In this document: one piece after another, positions 15,337 through 16,619 of the stretch
Layout of the letters: every line of letters begins with the position of its first letter
Position numbering within the stretch: the stretch's first letter is position 1
Assembly: GCA_002316835.1 (NCBI GenBank)
Contig: DCEG01000114.1
Span: 1-16,619 of the forward strand
Reading direction: 5' to 3'
DNA length: 16,619 nucleotides
From: Bacteroidales bacterium UBA1035
GTDB taxonomy: Bacteria; Bacteroidota; Bacteroidia; Bacteroidales; Dysgonomonadaceae
Notes under the pieces: model-generated
Database searches by the model: none
Told to the model about the DNA's origin: nothing
Seen by the model: only the letters and a program-made list of their open reading frames with translations
Position numbers and translations under genes: made by a program

Positions 15337-15344
15337 CAAAGATG
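15337..15344 (-). promoter_or_regulatory. Possible -7 element for smpB
   Basis: CATCTTTG on the minus strand differs from TAnnTTTG only in the first base, and would start transcription about 13 nt before the smpB ATG. No -33 TTTG is found at the right distance. A perfect short palindrome CAGAC-T-GTCTG (15354-15364) overlaps the end of the upstream gene. Confidence 0.3.
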
Positions 15345-15352
15345 TTAGACAA

Positions 15353-15913
15353 TCAGACTGTCTGCTTCACCAATAATTCCAACAGAATTTTAATTATCAA
15401 AGGTAATAAAACAACTAACAACGATGCAATAACGGTGAAACTCACTCTTTTGTTTTCCGCGATACGCAAAAACTCATCGGCTCCTGCATACACTATATAA
15501 ATTGTATAAATTACAACTAACCACAAAAGAGTGAATTCAGATAATAGCGGCATTACAAAAAACAAAACATACAACACAACCGATGAGTATCCTGCGAATT
15601 GTTGTGCTTTGTTCAATTTTTTATCCAATCCGAATTTCGGAAAAAGCTCGTTCAACAAATAAGACACGAGATAAAATCCGCCAAAAAGCGCCGTTACCAC
15701 GGCAATAGACAACTTCAATGCCCAATGTATCCCGCTATTTTCTGCAAGCCACATTCCTCCAACAAAAGTGGTGATAGCAACAAACCCAAAAATCGGAAAC
15801 AGAAAATTATTAATAAAATCCTGATGACTAACCTCTTTATCGATGATTTGCTTCCAACCTTTACGCGGCGACACAATCAGAAAAAAAATCGTTTGAATGA
15901 TGTCTTTAAACAC
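15353..15913 (-). CDS. Yip1-family-like polytopic membrane protein
   Basis: A 186-residue protein with a short polar N-terminus containing SPRKGW (about residues 15-20), typical of bacterial Yip1/YIP-domain proteins, followed by about five hydrophobic segments (near 33-53, 65-88, 107-125, 126-143 and 157-180). No catalytic motif is seen and the function is unknown; bacterial homologues are small inner-membrane proteins. The start is GTG at 15913: it is the first possible start and a -7 promoter box lies just upstream, leaving a leader of about 14 nt. It is the first minus-strand gene seen after the divergent spacer and lies 35 nt before smpB. Confidence 0.65.
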   Translation of the reverse strand: MFKDIIQTIFFLIVSPRKGWKQIIDKEVSHQDFINNFLFPIFGFVAITTFVGGMWLAENSGIHWALKLSIAVVTALFGGFYLVSYLLNELFPKFGLDKKLNKAQQFAGYSSVVLYVLFFVMPLLSEFTLLWLVVIYTIYIVYAGADEFLRIAENKRVSFTVIASLLVVLLPLIIKILLELLVKQTV

Positions 15914-15933
15914 TACCTTTTGATTTTGAAGTG

Positions 15934-15941
15934 CAAAGGTA
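15934..15941 (-). promoter_or_regulatory. Promoter -7 element for the Yip1-like gene
   Basis: TACCTTTG on the minus strand is an exact TAnnTTTG match, placed about 21 nt from the GTG start at 15913. A -33 TTTG is not found at the usual gap. Its position favours the GTG start over a longer or shorter frame. Confidence 0.55.
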
Positions 15942-16099
15942 ATGAATTCTTACGAAATTATGTATCACAACCGAACTAGCTGTTAATTTTAAATTAATTG
16001 TCACTTACAGCACTTTTCATCCCAATTTCTGTAGTTTTTTCCTCAACTTTGCGTCTAACAAATAAAAAGTAAACTGTTGCAACAAATTTACACAAACGC

Positions 16100-16619
16100 A
16101 TGCTCGAAAAAGAATTTGAAAATGTTGTCAGGCAGTACAAAGCTAATCTGTACATGATTTGCTACATGTACGCCAAAGACAGCGACGAGGCAAACGATTT
16201 CTTTCAGGAAACACTTATCCGCCTGTGGCAGGGATTTTCGCAATTTCGCGGCGAAAGCAATATCAACACGTGGCTATCGCGTATCTGCATCAATACGTGT
16301 ATATCTTCGTTGCGGAAGAAGAAAAAGCATTCGCAAACCATACCGCTCAGCATAGACGTGGAACTGTTGGAAGAGACCAGCGAAAATGGCAAACAACTGG
16401 CGCAAATGTATCGACTTATCAACAAGCTGGGTGTATTGGATAAAGCGCTTGTCCTGTTATGGCTCGATAACATGAGCTACGCCGATATTGCCGAAGTGAT
16501 GGGACTGACTGTATCCAACGTATCGGTAAAACTGATGCGGATAAAGGAAAAACTGAAAGAAATGGCAAACGTGACTGACGGACGAAAAAGAGACAAGAAC
16601 CAAGAATCAAGACCGACAG
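16100..16619 (+). CDS. ECF-type RNA polymerase sigma factor (3' end outside window)
   Basis: Translation from ATG 16100 stays open to the window edge (173 codons). Region 2 is seen at about residues 8-75: YMYAKDSDEANDFFQETLIRLWQ, then FRGESNINTWLSRICINTC, the core-binding and -10-recognising helices. Region 4 is at about 105-152, with the helix-turn-helix SYADIAEVMGLTVSNVSVK near 126-144. There is no region 1 or 3, which defines the ECF group. The protein is nearly complete; the basic, Gln/Asn-containing tail after region 4 is encoded by a 7-bp-period repeat tract, so the stop should follow soon. Regulon and anti-sigma factor are unknown; downstream genes would normally include them. The 186-nt divergent spacer upstream holds no clear consensus promoter for this gene; CAACTTTG at 16044-16051 is a near match. 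Confidence 0.9.
   Translation, partial: MLEKEFENVVRQYKANLYMICYMYAKDSDEANDFFQETLIRLWQGFSQFRGESNINTWLSRICINTCISSLRKKKKHSQTIPLSIDVELLEETSENGKQLAQMYRLINKLGVLDKALVLLWLDNMSYADIAEVMGLTVSNVSVKLMRIKEKLKEMANVTDGRKRDKNQESRPT
16588..16619 (+). repeat. 7-bp-period repeat tract in the 3' end of the sigma-factor gene
   Basis: Four in-phase 7-mers: AAGAGAC (16588), AAGAACC (16595), AAGAATC (16602) and AAGACCG (16609), continuing to the window edge. Because 7 is not a multiple of 3, they are read in shifting frames and give the non-repetitive tail KRDKNQESRP. Confidence 0.6.

Noticed and set aside
15983..15997. Palindrome TTAATTT-T-AAATTAA in the divergent spacer
   Set aside because: Built only of A and T in an A/T-rich spacer, so chance is likely; no link to a start site could be shown.

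Overview
The window looks like a chromosomal segment of an anaerobic or facultative Bacteroidales bacterium; a Dysgonomonadaceae or Porphyromonadaceae relative is my guess from protein style only. The basis is moderate GC with A/T-rich spacers, Bacteroidetes-type promoters (TTTG / TAnnTTTG) instead of E. coli-type boxes, no clear Shine-Dalgarno sequences, the YceD-L32-FabH gene order, and Bacteroidetes-type SmpB, MetH and polyferredoxin proteins. I see no tRNA, rRNA, CRISPR array, insertion sequence or riboswitch, and no gene-free stretch longer than 300 bases.

Plus-strand respiratory block, 1-6116. It opens inside a ResB-type cytochrome c assembly protein, followed 6 nt later by its partner CcsA and then by an outer-membrane porin of the alginate-export family. 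In Bacteroidetes this set usually follows nrfHA (cytochrome c nitrite reductase), which would lie just outside the left edge. A strong terminator (3034-3069) ends that unit. A second unit with its own promoter (3126-3155) encodes an exported Tat-type lipoprotein aldo/keto reductase with two [4Fe-4S] clusters, and a NapH-NapG-like fusion polyferredoxin that keeps a twin-arginine segment in its middle. Together they suggest an undescribed envelope electron-transfer module linking the quinone pool to a periplasmic aldo/keto reductase. This is the most interesting part of the window.

Minus-strand housekeeping block, 15913-6221. Read in its transcription direction it carries a Yip1-like membrane protein, smpB, a nucleoside-recognition (Gate) membrane protein, metH, a CBM9-like protein, a sugar/hexosamine-kinase-like protein, a YceD-type DUF177 protein, rpmF (L32) and fabH. 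A terminator beyond fabH (6132-6165) separates it from the convergent respiratory block. A second hairpin terminator sits between rpmF and fabH.

Right edge. A divergent ECF sigma factor starts at 16100 and runs off the window.

Non-coding structure. Several tracts of degenerate sequence with a period of exactly 7 bp lie immediately 3' of stop codons (after ccsA, smpB and the CBM9-like gene) and in the 3' end of the sigma-factor gene. A 15-bp perfect inverted repeat overlaps the metH stop codon and sits just upstream of a textbook promoter for the CBM9-like gene.
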